DNA of 64,000 nucleotides from an uncultured Blautia sp. (GCA_958367245.1 CATXEA010000003.1:129193-193192); one strand, 5' to 3'; positions 27,599-37,410 are shown, counted from the first letter of the stretch. Numbers and translations: made by a program. Notes: generated by a model not told the origin, from the letters alone.

Positions 27599-28561
27599 AT
27601 GCAGATGCAGTGGAAAATCGGAAATGTGCAGATGGAAAATCCTTTTGTTCTTGCGCCGATGGCAGGGGTTACAGACCTGCCGTTTCGAACTCTTTGCAAG
27701 GAGCAGGGGGCCGGGCTTATCTGTATGGAGATGGTAAGCGCAAAGGCTATTTCTTTTCATAATAAAAATACGGAAGCGCTGATGGAGATTGACCCGTCGG
27801 AACATCCGGTGTCTTTGCAGCTTTTCGGAAGCGAGCCGGAGCTTATGGCCGAGGTAGCGAAAAGCATCGAAGAAAGACCTTTTGACATACTGGATATCAA
27901 TATGGGATGCCCTGTGCCGAAGGTGGTAAATAACGGAGAAGGCTCCGCTCTTTTAAAAAAACCGGATTTAATTGTGGAGATTGTAAAAAAAGTATCTTCT
28001 GCCATAAAGAAACCTTTGACAGTGAAGGTTCGTATTGGGTTTGAAAATGAACCGGTGGATATTGTGGAGATTGCAAAAAGAGTAGAGGATGCAGGAGCTG
28101 CGGCAATTGCAGTTCACGGAAGAACAAGACAGCAGTATTATTCAGGAGTTGCTGACTGGGACGCCATCCGCCGCGTAAAAGAGGCAGTGAGTATTCCTGT
28201 TATCGGAAACGGAGATGTGGATTCTCCGCAAAAAGCAGAGGCTCTGATAAAAGAAACCGGTTGCGATGCAGTGATGATTGGCAGGGCAGTCCGCGGAAAT
28301 CCCTGGATATTCCGTGAGATGAACCATTATTTTAAAACAGGAGAGATTCCGGAGCGTCCGTCTGTGGAGGAGGTGCGAGAAATGATTCTTCGTCATGCCC
28401 GCGCCCAGATTGAAGTAAAAGGCGAATTTACAGGAATCCGTGAAATGCGTAAGCATGTGGCATGGTATACGGCAGGAATGCGCCACAGCGCAGGACTTCG
28501 CAGGGAATCCAATACAATAGCCAGCTATGAGGAATTGGAAAGATTATTGGAGCGGATGTAG
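27599..28561 (+). CDS. dusB: tRNA-dihydrouridine synthase
   Basis: 320 residues. FMN-dependent reductase that converts uridine to dihydrouridine in tRNA D-loops. The TIM barrel shows APMAGVTDLPFR, DINMGCPVPKVVNNGEGSAL with the catalytic Cys, GRTRQQYYSG and NGDVDSPQKA, then IGRAVRGNPWIFRE. The C-terminal helical tRNA-binding part is complete. The DusB subgroup is the usual one in Firmicutes. Confidence 0.94.
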   Translation: MQMQWKIGNVQMENPFVLAPMAGVTDLPFRTLCKEQGAGLICMEMVSAKAISFHNKNTEALMEIDPSEHPVSLQLFGSEPELMAEVAKSIEERPFDILDINMGCPVPKVVNNGEGSALLKKPDLIVEIVKKVSSAIKKPLTVKVRIGFENEPVDIVEIAKRVEDAGAAAIAVHGRTRQQYYSGVADWDAIRRVKEAVSIPVIGNGDVDSPQKAEALIKETGCDAVMIGRAVRGNPWIFREMNHYFKTGEIPERPSVEEVREMILRHARAQIEVKGEFTGIREMRKHVAWYTAGMRHSAGLRRESNTIASYEELERLLERM

Positions 28562-28566
28562 GAGAT

Positions 28567-30474
28567 ATGGGGGAAAAACACCGCGAATTTCTGAAAGAAT
28601 ACGAAAATGAAATGAAAAAGTTTGTTCTGCCGACGGAGCTTCAGGCGAATTGGAAAGCGGAAAAATGCCTGAAGGACGGGAAAGATAATTGGACGCTTTT
28701 GGTAAAAGAGGAAGCATCAGGGATTATCTGTGTGTTGAAATGGGCAGAAGGTCTGGCATCAGAGATGTTGCTGCAGGAATTTGAAATTTTAAAAGAATTG
28801 AAACAAAACAAAATTTTGGGAATTCCGCAGGCTTACCGATTGATGAAAACAGAAAACGGAGTTTATTTTCTCCGTGAATACATAAACGGAGTTTCTGTTT
28901 TTGAAAAGGTAGAGGAGACGGGCAGGATTTTGGAAAAAGAAATCATAGAAGTCGGAAGTACACTCTGCCAAATGGTAGAGCAATTCCAAAAACTTGAAAA
29001 TCCTTTCATTCACAGAGATATTAAACCTGAAAATATAATTATCACACCGGAGGGAAAAACAGCTCTGATTGATTTCGGCACAGGACGGTATTACAGAATG
29101 GAGAAACAGGGCAGTGATACCTTTGTTGCAGGAAGCAGAGGGACAGCGGCGCCTGAGCAGTTTGGCTTTTCTCAGACAAATGAAAGGACAGATGTGTATT
29201 CTATAGGACGTACACTTCTTTATATGGCAGCAGGAAGTTACGATGAAAAGGAACTTTTTGATGCGAAGGTGAGCAGGCGGCTGAAAAAAGTAATTCGCAA
29301 AGCCTCTGCATTTGACCCTGAAAAGAGATACAAACATGCAAAAAGTCTGGAGAACGCTCTTAGTTGGAAAAAAGACCGCCGGAAGATTTTGGGAGGAGCG
29401 GCAGTTGCGGCTGTATGTGTATGCGCAGGAATATTTTTGCACAGGTCAATTTTTCCTATAAGGCAGCCCCAGATTGCTCAGGAAGAGAAGGTAATGTTCA
29501 GGGAACCGCTCATTGAACGGGCAGTTCGCGTTGAACTGGGACTTTCGGAAGAGGAAACGATTGTGCCGGAAATGCTGGAAAAGGTGTCTTCACTGCGGAT
29601 TATGGGCACGGAAATTTTGACAGAGGAAGAACAGTTCGGCTGGGTCGGCGCTCAGATTATGGATAGAGAATGGGAGTTTGGCAGGGAAAAAGGAAGTATT
29701 GTCAGTCTGTCAGATTTATCTGCCTTACCTAATTTGACAGATGTGGAAATCTGCAATCAAAAAATTCGCGACATAACGCCATTGAGAAATCTCCCGATAC
29801 AGAAACTGTATTTATCGGATAATCTGATTACAGATTTGGAAGTGTTGCATGAAATGCCGGACTTGGAAGAATTATGTATTCAGGGAAATCCGGCTGACAA
29901 TCTGGATATTCTGGGAGAATGTATGGAGCTGAGACATCTCCGCATCAGCGATATGGCAGTGAAGGATATTGAGTTCCTGAGAAAACTGAAGTTATTTGAA
30001 CTGGGAATGGAGCATCTGATTGTAAAGGAAGGAGACTTATCTCCTCTGAAAACACAGCATACGCTGGGGACGCTTTATATCAGCGATGTGGGGGAAGATG
30101 AGGCGGAAATTATCCGGGGATTGTATAATCTGGAGAATTTGTCACTTTGGAGAAAGCAGGAAATTCAGGATTTAAAATATCTTGGAGGTATGAAAAATCT
30201 TATATTTTTGTCAGTGGCTCCGTCTATTACATCTCTTGAAGGAATTGAAGAGTTTCCGGTTCTTCAGAAGCTGAATCTGTTTGAATCAAAGATTACGGAT
30301 ATTTCAAAGCTGATTGAGGTAAAAAATCTGAAAGAAATAGATTTGCGAGGGACAATCGTGGAAGATTTGACACCGTTGTTCGAAATGAAATCATTGGAAA
30401 CAGTAGTATGTGATGAAAAAAACAAAGCGCGAATATTGGAAATAAATTCTTCTCCGGATTTTGAATTGCTGTGA
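28567..30474 (+). CDS. transmembrane Ser/Thr protein kinase with leucine-rich repeats
   Basis: 635 residues. The N-terminal Hanks-type kinase has K58 (GIICVLKWAEG), HRDIKPEN (149-156), DFG (169-171) and APE (195-197). The glycine-rich loop is not conserved. One membrane segment (about 274-292) leads to an external C-terminal half with leucine-rich repeats (about 380-620; LPNLTDVEICNQKIRDI, LRNLPIQKLYLSDNLI). PASTA domains of PrkC are absent, so it is a different receptor kinase, presumably sensing a protein or surface ligand. It follows dusB by 5 bp and precedes an HTH gene and a secreted protein gene. Confidence 0.88.
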   Translation: MGEKHREFLKEYENEMKKFVLPTELQANWKAEKCLKDGKDNWTLLVKEEASGIICVLKWAEGLASEMLLQEFEILKELKQNKILGIPQAYRLMKTENGVYFLREYINGVSVFEKVEETGRILEKEIIEVGSTLCQMVEQFQKLENPFIHRDIKPENIIITPEGKTALIDFGTGRYYRMEKQGSDTFVAGSRGTAAPEQFGFSQTNERTDVYSIGRTLLYMAAGSYDEKELFDAKVSRRLKKVIRKASAFDPEKRYKHAKSLENALSWKKDRRKILGGAAVAAVCVCAGIFLHRSIFPIRQPQIAQEEKVMFREPLIERAVRVELGLSEEETIVPEMLEKVSSLRIMGTEILTEEEQFGWVGAQIMDREWEFGREKGSIVSLSDLSALPNLTDVEICNQKIRDITPLRNLPIQKLYLSDNLITDLEVLHEMPDLEELCIQGNPADNLDILGECMELRHLRISDMAVKDIEFLRKLKLFELGMEHLIVKEGDLSPLKTQHTLGTLYISDVGEDEAEIIRGLYNLENLSLWRKQEIQDLKYLGGMKNLIFLSVAPSITSLEGIEEFPVLQKLNLFESKITDISKLIEVKNLKEIDLRGTIVEDLTPLFEMKSLETVVCDEKNKARILEINSSPDFELL

Positions 30475-30529
30475 TACAGGTTCAGAAATGCTCCGGCGAA
30501 AAAGGGACAGAATTGTCCCGAATAAGAAG

Positions 30530-30572
30530 AGCAGGTATGATATACTTACATATATTATATCTGCTTTTTATT
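30530..30572 (+). terminator. terminator after the kinase gene
   Basis: A 16-bp stem (AGCAGGTATGATATAC pairing with ATATATTATATCTGCT using several G-U pairs) is followed by TTTTTATTT. A smaller perfect dyad (GGGACA / TGTCCC, 30504-30519) precedes it. Confidence 0.6.
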
Positions 30573-30654
30573 TATTAGTTCGAAGGGGACTTATCCGCCT
30601 TTTATACAGAGTAGTTGGGAGTGAAGGGGAATGAAAAAAGAGGAGTGGGATACG

Positions 30655-31062
30655 ATGATAGATACCGAGCAGCTTGTAAAGATGATTAAAGAACAGGGTG
30701 TGGAATATTTCACAAAGGACAGGAAGCAAAAAGTGAAAGTGGGACTTTATCTGGAGTATCTCATGGAACAGAGGCACATCACCAGAAAAGAAATGATCAG
30801 TAAGCTTAATGTGGATGAATCGTATGGACGGAAATTATTTGGAGGGCAGAGAACTCCTACGCGGAAGATTTTAATACAATCCGCATTTATTCTGGGCTTA
30901 AATCTGGAAGAGACACAGAGGATTCTGGAAATCGGACAAAAAGCGAGGCTGTATCCCCGTATCAGATATGACGCGGCAATTATTTATGGACTGGAAAAGA
31001 AATTTACTTTAGATAAAATGAACAGTTTTCTGGAGGAGATAGGAGAAACGGCTCTTTTATAA
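30655..31062 (+). CDS. HTH-like cytoplasmic protein, possible regulator
   Basis: 135 residues from the ATG at 30655, where AGGAGTGG gives good spacing; an in-frame ATG lies at 30631. The middle part (VGLYLEYLMEQRHITRKEMISKL, then YGRKLFGGQRTPTRKILIQSA) reads as an XRE-like helix-turn-helix, and the C-terminal half is helical. It lies between the receptor kinase gene and the secreted BspA-like gene, so a regulator or kinase substrate for that locus is plausible but unproven. Confidence 0.65.
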   Translation: MIDTEQLVKMIKEQGVEYFTKDRKQKVKVGLYLEYLMEQRHITRKEMISKLNVDESYGRKLFGGQRTPTRKILIQSAFILGLNLEETQRILEIGQKARLYPRIRYDAAIIYGLEKKFTLDKMNSFLEEIGETALL

Positions 31063-31152
31063 ATGGTAATCGCCAACACAGGTTGGAAACGATACAGTGG
31101 TATTCAAAAAGAGAATGGCACACAGCAAATTCAATAAAGGAGGGCAAGATTT

Positions 31153-33960
31153 ATGAAAAGGAAGAGACTTGCATTAGTTCTGGCAGCTATCATGGCGATG
31201 AGCGGAATATCGCATACAACAATGGTTTCCGGAGCAGAATTTACAGATGCATCAGCTTTGGAAATGGTTGATGAGGAAGCAGATACAGAAGGCGTTTTTG
31301 TATCAGAAGAAGAGACTGTATTTACAGACGAAGAGGCGCCGGAGGCACAGGTGGATGCGCCGAAGACAGATGAGGAGTACAGGGCTCATTATGAGGGCGG
31401 CTATATTACCAGAGAACAGTTCGACCACTGGGCAGAGACAGGGGAAGAACCGGAGGATTGGGTACAGGTTGGATTTTATGAGGAACTGGTAACGTCTGAC
31501 GAACTCTTCGCAAAGATGAAAGAAGAAGGGATTGAGAACACAGGATATCTCATGCTTTCAATTGCAGAACCGGCAGAAGGATTTGCTGATCTGACAGTGC
31601 CGGAAGGAACTGTGCTTGCTCTTGCAGGGGGCGCAGGACATAATATTCAGAGTATCAGGGCAGACACAGGTGTGACAATACGCGGAAATATCAATACACC
31701 GGGAAGTCTGAAGCTTGCAGAGGGAACTTCTGTAAGGCTGATTGATGTAGATTCAAACGGAATCATAGAAGGAACCGGAAGGAATACTCTGGAAGTTAAA
31801 AACTGGGTACGTCTTGGCGGAATCCGGGGAATTGATAAATTTATTTATAATACGGACCATATTGAAGTAAGAGGACTTGCGGAATTTCGTAAAATTGAGA
31901 ACCATACAGGTCATGGAATGGGAGTTTTTGTAGAAGGGTATAGAGAGGATAAAATTCCGGTTTTTTATGATAATTTTGATTTCGGAATGGAGTTCGATGA
32001 AGAAGGAAATACATGGCCTGCAGGAATCTGGATTCAGTATGTGGAAGAGTTTGATGTTCCGGAAGGCGCTGAGTGGAATTTTATTAAGCTGGAAGAAGGA
32101 AGCTGCGGTATAAAATTTGCGGATTCGCTTTCTGAAAAAGATGTCTTTGAGATGCGGAACAGAATCGAGGTTTCCGATGGGACAGTTAACATGGACGGAA
32201 CGGTTTTTTACCCGGGCGAACAGGGAGAAAATGCTTTTGACGTTGAATTTATTAAAGAGACAGACGGAATGTCTGCGGAAATGATTTTTAATAATTGGGG
32301 ACTGGATGACATTCCGGATCATTGCACAGACTGGATTGCTTCTTCAGGAAATGCAGCAGACGCATTGAGGTATGTAAATCTTGCAGAGAAATATCAAAAT
32401 GGTCAGGGATATTATAAAATTAATCTTCCATGGGACGCGAAGATTACAGAACTGAGCGTACCTGCTGATGTAAAGGGAATTATCTTTGACATCAAGGGAG
32501 ATTACAACGAGGCGACAGATGAATGGAAAGCACATCCGTCACAGGTATCCAGAGTTGTTGTTCCGGAAGGAAAGATTGCAAAGATAATGGGTATCTGCAA
32601 TACCACAGAGAAATTAAGTGTTTCAGGAAAAGGGGACGCTGTCTTTATTGACTGCCGTTTTTCACAGCCGGTAAACGCAGATACAATTATCTCCATAAGA
32701 AGTACGTTTAAAAATCTGGTATGTGAAAAACTTCTGGCAAGCCAGCTTACGATTATTACAGACTGGCTCGAAGCCGGAGTTATAGAATCAGATGCAGTAG
32801 AGCTGCTTGTAAAATCAGGAGCTGTTCTTGATATTAATACGATAAGTAAACATGCAGGAAACGGTCCGATTGAATTCTGGCTGGAAGCAGGAGAAGGAAA
32901 GATTCCGACTGTTCATTTCACAGGTGAAATGAAATATGAGAAAGAAGAGTATCCGGAGGGAGCCGCTCTCTGGGAAATCCAGTATTATGACAGCAAGAGG
33001 GCAGAAGCGGCAGGAGCTCCTTTCGTGGGAGACTGTTTCGACATCAATTATGATTTTTGGGGCGGAGAAACAGGTCCTTGGGATTTTATGGCTAAGATGG
33101 AAGATGTGAAATCCTCTCTTTTGACAATAAGTGAAGACGCGGCAGATACAGACTGGAACGTAGTAGGCTTTTACTTCGAAGACGGAAATTTGAGAATGCC
33201 GAAAAATATAGCGGCAGGCGGAAAGTATAATCTGGTAACTTTTGAAACAGGAGAGGAAACTCCTGTATATGTTGAAGTTGGGAACATCGTTAAATCCATT
33301 GCAGACGCAGAGGTTTCTTCCATTAAAACGCAGATTTATCAGGGAAAAGCTGTAACTCCATCTGTAAAAGTGACTTATAAAGGAGTTACCTTAAAGAAAG
33401 ACACAGATTACACAGTAAGTTACAAGAACAATACAAAAGCCGGAAAAACTGCGACAGTTATTATCAAAGGAAAAGGCAAATATACCGGAACAATCAGTAA
33501 AAACTTTAAAATCAGTGCGATTCCGGAAAAGAATAAGAAAGCTGCAATAGGAAACCTGAAATATAAAGTGACCAAATCCCACTATAAATCAGGCGAAGTA
33601 AGCGTGTATGGTGCTTTAAAAAAGACGGGGACAGGATTATCCATTCCGTCTACCGTAAAGATTGCAGGCTATACCTTTAAAGTTACAAGAGTGGAATCTA
33701 ACGCATTTAAGAATTGGACGAAGCTGAAAAAAGCAACTATTGGTTCCGCGGTGAAATCTATCGGTCAGAACGCATTCTATGGCTGTAAAGCCCTGACCAG
33801 CATTCAGATTAAAACATCTGTACTGAAAACTGTTGAAAAGAATGCATTTAAAGGCATTCACAGAAAGGCGGTAATCAAGGTTCCGTCCAAGCAACTGAAA
33901 GCATATCAGAAGCTTCTTAAAGGAAAAGGACAGAGCAGTTCTGTCAAGATTACGAAATAA
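31153..33960 (+). CDS. secreted BspA-like cell-surface protein
   Basis: 935 residues. Signal peptide 1-28 (KRKRLALVLAAIMAMSGISH, cleavage near VSGA). A large acidic beta-rich region fills 30-700. Near 710-790 is the Ig-like domain with YKGVTLKKDTDYTVSYKNNT and KGKGKYTGTISKNF, common in Lachnospiraceae surface proteins. The C-terminus (about 800-935) has BspA-type leucine-rich repeats (FKNWTKLKKATIGSAVKSIG, NAFYGCKALTSIQI). No LPXTG or SLH domain, so it may be released or held non-covalently. GGAGGG is 9 bases before the ATG. A role in adhesion is inferred. Confidence 0.85.
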   Translation: MKRKRLALVLAAIMAMSGISHTTMVSGAEFTDASALEMVDEEADTEGVFVSEEETVFTDEEAPEAQVDAPKTDEEYRAHYEGGYITREQFDHWAETGEEPEDWVQVGFYEELVTSDELFAKMKEEGIENTGYLMLSIAEPAEGFADLTVPEGTVLALAGGAGHNIQSIRADTGVTIRGNINTPGSLKLAEGTSVRLIDVDSNGIIEGTGRNTLEVKNWVRLGGIRGIDKFIYNTDHIEVRGLAEFRKIENHTGHGMGVFVEGYREDKIPVFYDNFDFGMEFDEEGNTWPAGIWIQYVEEFDVPEGAEWNFIKLEEGSCGIKFADSLSEKDVFEMRNRIEVSDGTVNMDGTVFYPGEQGENAFDVEFIKETDGMSAEMIFNNWGLDDIPDHCTDWIASSGNAADALRYVNLAEKYQNGQGYYKINLPWDAKITELSVPADVKGIIFDIKGDYNEATDEWKAHPSQVSRVVVPEGKIAKIMGICNTTEKLSVSGKGDAVFIDCRFSQPVNADTIISIRSTFKNLVCEKLLASQLTIITDWLEAGVIESDAVELLVKSGAVLDINTISKHAGNGPIEFWLEAGEGKIPTVHFTGEMKYEKEEYPEGAALWEIQYYDSKRAEAAGAPFVGDCFDINYDFWGGETGPWDFMAKMEDVKSSLLTISEDAADTDWNVVGFYFEDGNLRMPKNIAAGGKYNLVTFETGEETPVYVEVGNIVKSIADAEVSSIKTQIYQGKAVTPSVKVTYKGVTLKKDTDYTVSYKNNTKAGKTATVIIKGKGKYTGTISKNFKISAIPEKNKKAAIGNLKYKVTKSHYKSGEVSVYGALKKTGTGLSIPSTVKIAGYTFKVTRVESNAFKNWTKLKKATIGSAVKSIGQNAFYGCKALTSIQIKTSVLKTVEKNAFKGIHRKAVIKVPSKQLKAYQKLLKGKGQSSSVKITK

Positions 33961-33996
33961 AAAAGCCGACAGTTTCCTTTCCATAAAAAATAATGC

Positions 33997-34038
33997 AGAA
34001 GCAGTCCCGAAAAGCCTGTACTTTTCGGGGCTGCTTTG
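33997..34038 (+). terminator. rho-independent terminator
   Basis: GCAGTCCCGAAAAG pairs with CTTTTCGGGGCTGC around a short loop and is followed by TTTGTTT. It ends the kinase/HTH/surface-protein run ahead of greA. Confidence 0.85.
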
Positions 34039-34048
34039 TTTGCAAAGC

Positions 34049-34077
34049 TTGACAAGCAGTGCTGTTTTCGGTATAAT
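34049..34077 (+). promoter_or_regulatory. consensus promoter of greA-lysS
   Basis: TTGACA (34049-34054), exactly 17 bp, TATAAT (34072-34077). Both hexamers are perfect, matching a highly expressed housekeeping operon. About 150 bp of leader follows before the greA ATG; no T-box features were recognised. Confidence 0.85.
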
Positions 34078-34227
34078 ACTGGAATTGTGAATATCCTAGA
34101 ATAAGTCTGCCCTTTTTCAGGTAAGATGTACTGGGAAACACATGAACCGAAGAGAATACTTCCGGCAGATTTGCCGGTTGGTAAATGTAATTTTATAAAC
34201 CTCGGGTTTGAAAGGGAGTAAGGTAAG

Positions 34228-34710
34228 ATGGAAGCAAAGAAAAACTTACTGACTTATGCAGGTCTTAAAAAACTGGAAGACGAGCTGCATGACTTAAAAG
34301 TAGTAAAAAGAAAAGAAGTAGCAGAAAAAATCAAAGAAGCCAGAGAGCAGGGCGACTTATCCGAGAATGCTGAGTACGATGCAGCGAAAGACGAGCAGAG
34401 AGATATCGAAGCACGTATTGAAGAAATCGAAAAAATTCTGAAAAACGCAGAGGTTGTTGTTGAGGACGAGGTAGACCTTGATAAAATCAGCGTTGGATGT
34501 AAAGTTAAAGTACACGATTATGAATTTGAAGAGGATATTGAACTTAAAATTGTAGGTTCTACAGAGGCAAACAGCCTTGAGGGAAAAATCTCCAACGAAT
34601 CTCCTGTAGGAAAAGCTTTAATGGGCAAGCATAAAGGGGATGTTGTAGAGGTTGAAATGCCATCAGGCGTAATGCAGTATAAGGTTCTTGAAATTCAGAG
34701 AAACATTTAA
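34228..34710 (+). CDS. greA: transcription elongation factor GreA
   Basis: 160 residues, normal length. N-terminal coiled coil with LEDELHDLKVVKRKEVAEKI and the loop REQGDLSENAEYDAAKD, whose acidic tip enters the RNA polymerase channel to trigger transcript cleavage. The C-terminal FKBP-like domain ends with GKALMGKHKGDVVEVEMP. GGGAG lies upstream of the ATG; lysS follows after 22 bp. Confidence 0.95.
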   Translation: MEAKKNLLTYAGLKKLEDELHDLKVVKRKEVAEKIKEAREQGDLSENAEYDAAKDEQRDIEARIEEIEKILKNAEVVVEDEVDLDKISVGCKVKVHDYEFEEDIELKIVGSTEANSLEGKISNESPVGKALMGKHKGDVVEVEMPSGVMQYKVLEIQRNI

Positions 34711-34732
34711 TAAAAACGAAGGAGGCACAAAG

Positions 34733-36805
34733 GTGGCAGAGCAGAAGAAGCAGGAACAGGATTTAAACCAGTTATTAAAAGTTCGCCGTGAGAAACTGGC
34801 AGAGCTGCAGGCTAATGGTAAAGATCCATTTGAAATCACAAAATTCGATCAGACTCATCATTCACTGGAAGTAAAGAAGCTTTATGAAGCACATGAGGCA
34901 GAACTTCTCAAAGACCGCACAGAACCGGATGTAACAGGTCTTGATGAAGAGCAGGCAAAGGAAGTGCTCAAAAAAGACTATGAAGAGAGAAGAAGCATCA
35001 TGGATGCAAGCCCGATCCATGTAACGATTGCCGGACGTATGATGTTCAAGAGAGTTATGGGTAAAGCTTCTTTCTGTAATATTCAGGATTTGGAAGGAAA
35101 TATTCAGGTATATGTAGCAAGAGATGCCATTGGCGCTGAGACATATGCAGATTTCAAGAAATCCGATATTGGCGACATCTTTGGTCTGGAAGGTTTTGCG
35201 TTCAGAACAAGAACAGGCGAAATCTCTATTCATGCAGAAAGTATGACTCTTCTTTCCAAGAGCTTACAGATTCTTCCTGAGAAATTCCACGGGCTGACAG
35301 ATACAGATATGCGTTATCGTCAGAGATATGTGGATCTGATTATGAATACAGAGGTAAAGGATACGTTTGTAAAACGCTCCAAAATCCTCAGTGCAATCCG
35401 TAAATATTTAAGCGGAGAGGGCTTTATGGAGGTTGAAACTCCAATGCTGGTATCCAATGCCGGCGGTGCGGCAGCACGTCCGTTTGAGACACACTTTAAC
35501 GCTTTGAATGAAGACCTGAAGCTTCGTATTTCACTGGAGCTTTATCTTAAGAGACTGATTGTAGGTGGACTTGAAAAAGTATATGAAATCGGCAGAGTAT
35601 TCCGTAACGAGGGTCTTGACACCCGTCACAATCCGGAATTTACACTGATGGAGCTTTATCAGGCATATACAGATTATCACGGCATGATGGATCTGACCGA
35701 GAATCTGTACCGCTTTGTTGCCCAGGAAGTTCTGGGAACTACCAAAATCGTATACAAGGGAATCCAGATGGATCTGGGTCAGCCGTTTGAGCGTCTGACT
35801 ATGGTTGATGCAGTTAAGAAATATGCGGGCATCGACTGGAATGAAGTTAAAACTCTGAAAGAAGCAAGAAGACTTGCAAAAGAAAACAACATTGATTACG
35901 AAGAGAGACATAAAAAAGGTGATATCCTGAATCTGTTCTTCGAGGAATTTGTAGAAGAACATCTTCTTCAGCCTACCTTTATTATGGATCATCCGGTTGA
36001 GATTTCTCCGCTTACCAAGAAGAAACCGGAGAATCCGGAATATGTAGAGCGTTTTGAGTTCTTTATGAACGGTTGGGAAATGGCGAACGCTTATTCTGAG
36101 CTGAACGACCCGATCGACCAGAGAGAACGCTTCAAAGCACAGGAAGAGCAGCTTGCACAGGGTGACGAGGAAGCGAATACTACTGATGAAGATTTCCTGA
36201 ACGCACTGGAAATCGGTATGCCTCCAACAGGCGGTATCGGATTCGGTATTGACCGTATGTGTATGCTCCTTACAGGCGCAGAAGCAATCCGTGATGTGCT
36301 TCTGTTCCCGACAATGAAGTCACAGGGCGCTGCTAAGAACGAAGCAAACAACGCTGCACAGGCAGAACCAATCGCTGCAAAAGTAGTTGTTCCAGTAGAA
36401 AATGCAGCTGCACCAGCGAAGGTTGAGATTGATTTCTCTAATGTAGAAGTTGAACCATTATTTGAAGATATGGTAGATTTCGAAACATTCAGCAAATCAG
36501 ATTTCCGTGCTGTAAAGGTTAAAGAATGTGAAGTAGTTCCAAAATCTAAGAAGCTTCTGAAGTTCGTATTAGACGACGGAAGTGGCGTAGATCGTGTGAT
36601 TTTAAGCGGAATTCACGATTACTATGAGCCAGAATTCTTAGTAGGAAAGACATTGCTTGCAATCACAAACCTTCCACCACGTAAGATGATGGGAATTGAT
36701 TCTTGCGGTATGATCATCTCCGCTACACACCTTGTAGAAGGAAGAGAAGGACTCAATGTTCTGATCCTGGATGATAAGATTCCGGCAGGAGCAAAATTGT
36801 ACTAA
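34733..36805 (+). CDS. lysS: lysyl-tRNA synthetase (class II) with C-terminal tRNA-binding domain; 3' end replaced by a mobile element
   Basis: About 690 residues from a GTG at 34733 preceded by AAGGAGG; an in-frame upstream ATG inside greA is rejected. OB-fold anticodon domain, then class II core with motif 2 FRNEGLDTRHNPEFT and motif 3 GFGIDRMCMLL. After DVLLFPTMK a low-complexity Ala/Asn linker leads to an EMAP/CsaA-like OB fold (DFETFSKSDFRAVKVKECE, then DSCGMIISATHLVEGREG). The sequence from about 36306 onward has a second copy at 51493-51988. This copy uses CCA proline codons where the displaced copy often uses CCG, so it was probably supplied by the inserted element, which restored the reading frame. 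Confidence 0.95.
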   Translation: MAEQKKQEQDLNQLLKVRREKLAELQANGKDPFEITKFDQTHHSLEVKKLYEAHEAELLKDRTEPDVTGLDEEQAKEVLKKDYEERRSIMDASPIHVTIAGRMMFKRVMGKASFCNIQDLEGNIQVYVARDAIGAETYADFKKSDIGDIFGLEGFAFRTRTGEISIHAESMTLLSKSLQILPEKFHGLTDTDMRYRQRYVDLIMNTEVKDTFVKRSKILSAIRKYLSGEGFMEVETPMLVSNAGGAAARPFETHFNALNEDLKLRISLELYLKRLIVGGLEKVYEIGRVFRNEGLDTRHNPEFTLMELYQAYTDYHGMMDLTENLYRFVAQEVLGTTKIVYKGIQMDLGQPFERLTMVDAVKKYAGIDWNEVKTLKEARRLAKENNIDYEERHKKGDILNLFFEEFVEEHLLQPTFIMDHPVEISPLTKKKPENPEYVERFEFFMNGWEMANAYSELNDPIDQRERFKAQEEQLAQGDEEANTTDEDFLNALEIGMPPTGGIGFGIDRMCMLLTGAEAIRDVLLFPTMKSQGAAKNEANNAAQAEPIAAKVVVPVENAAAPAKVEIDFSNVEVEPLFEDMVDFETFSKSDFRAVKVKECEVVPKSKKLLKFVLDDGSGVDRVILSGIHDYYEPEFLVGKTLLAITNLPPRKMMGIDSCGMIISATHLVEGREGLNVLILDDKIPAGAKLY
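36306..36361 (+). repeat. left attachment site inside lysS
   Basis: Homology with 51492-51547 begins here, at TCCC(G/A)ACAATGAA. Two exact blocks follow: CACAGGGCGCTGCTAA (36321-36336) and AACGAAGCAAACAACGCTGC plus four more identical bases (36338-36361). Upstream of 36306 the two copies are unrelated. The crossover therefore lies in this interval, which encodes the junction FPTMKSQGAAKNEANNAA. Confidence 0.75.
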
Positions 36806-36852
36806 GAGCAAGAAGTTTTAAGCTATATTTTAAACAGGAAAACAGGTTACTA

Positions 36853-36872
36853 CACCACATTTACACCAAATT
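36853..36872 (+). repeat. left copy of element-end repeat
   Basis: CACCACATTTACACCAAATT, 47 bp after the lysS stop, recurs with one mismatch in the same orientation at 51359-51378 just after int. Related inverted word at 36906-36917 (TGGTGTAAAAG). Probable integrase arm-type sites. Confidence 0.5.
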
Positions 36873-36937
36873 TTTTAAAAGTCTAAGGGAAGGACTCTGC
36901 AAAAGAATGGTGTAAAAGAAAAATAGTAATAAAAGAT

Positions 36938-36984
36938 ACAGTTGAGTGTACCAAAAAAGTTGGTACACCCAGCTGTTTTTTTGT
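36938..36984 (+). terminator. terminator downstream of lysS (element-borne)
   Basis: ACAGTTGAGTGTACCA pairs with TGGTACACCCAGCTGT with small internal mismatches and is followed by TTTTTTTG. It would end greA-lysS transcription inside the element. The remaining sequence from 36985 to 37400 shows no convincing gene. Confidence 0.75.
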
Positions 36985-37410
36985 TTTATTGAAAATATCT
37001 CAATATCAAAAATAGAAGTAATCAGCGTTGTAGTTGGTTATTTTTTATTCTATATCACACATCAACAATTCAAAAATTTTTATATATTTCCCAGAAGACC
37101 CTGTAAAAATGCCTCTCAGCATTTCGTTATATAGAAGGATATTTAATAATATCAATCTTTGTACATTGACAATTGAATAGCTTTTGAATATGAGGATACC
37201 TGAACTGAATATGCATGCGGCGTATCTTTTCAGAGCATACAATCCTAAAAAGAAGAGGGTTAGGGAACGGAAATATTTGAAAGCGCAATAAAAGGATTTA
37301 TTAATTGTGAAAGAGATAGCTTAATAAAAACTATATGTGTAGGTGATGAAGTGCAAAAAACTATATCTACACTTGATTTTTTTGATACAGAATTGAAAGG
37401 AACGATATTT

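Noticed and set aside
34688..34732. ATG at 34688 as the lysS start
   Set aside because: It lies inside greA and lacks a ribosome site; the GTG at 34733 follows AAGGAGG.
36946..37134. 62-codon frame after the lysS terminator hairpin
   Set aside because: It starts inside the terminator stem, has no ribosome site and no protein-like pattern.
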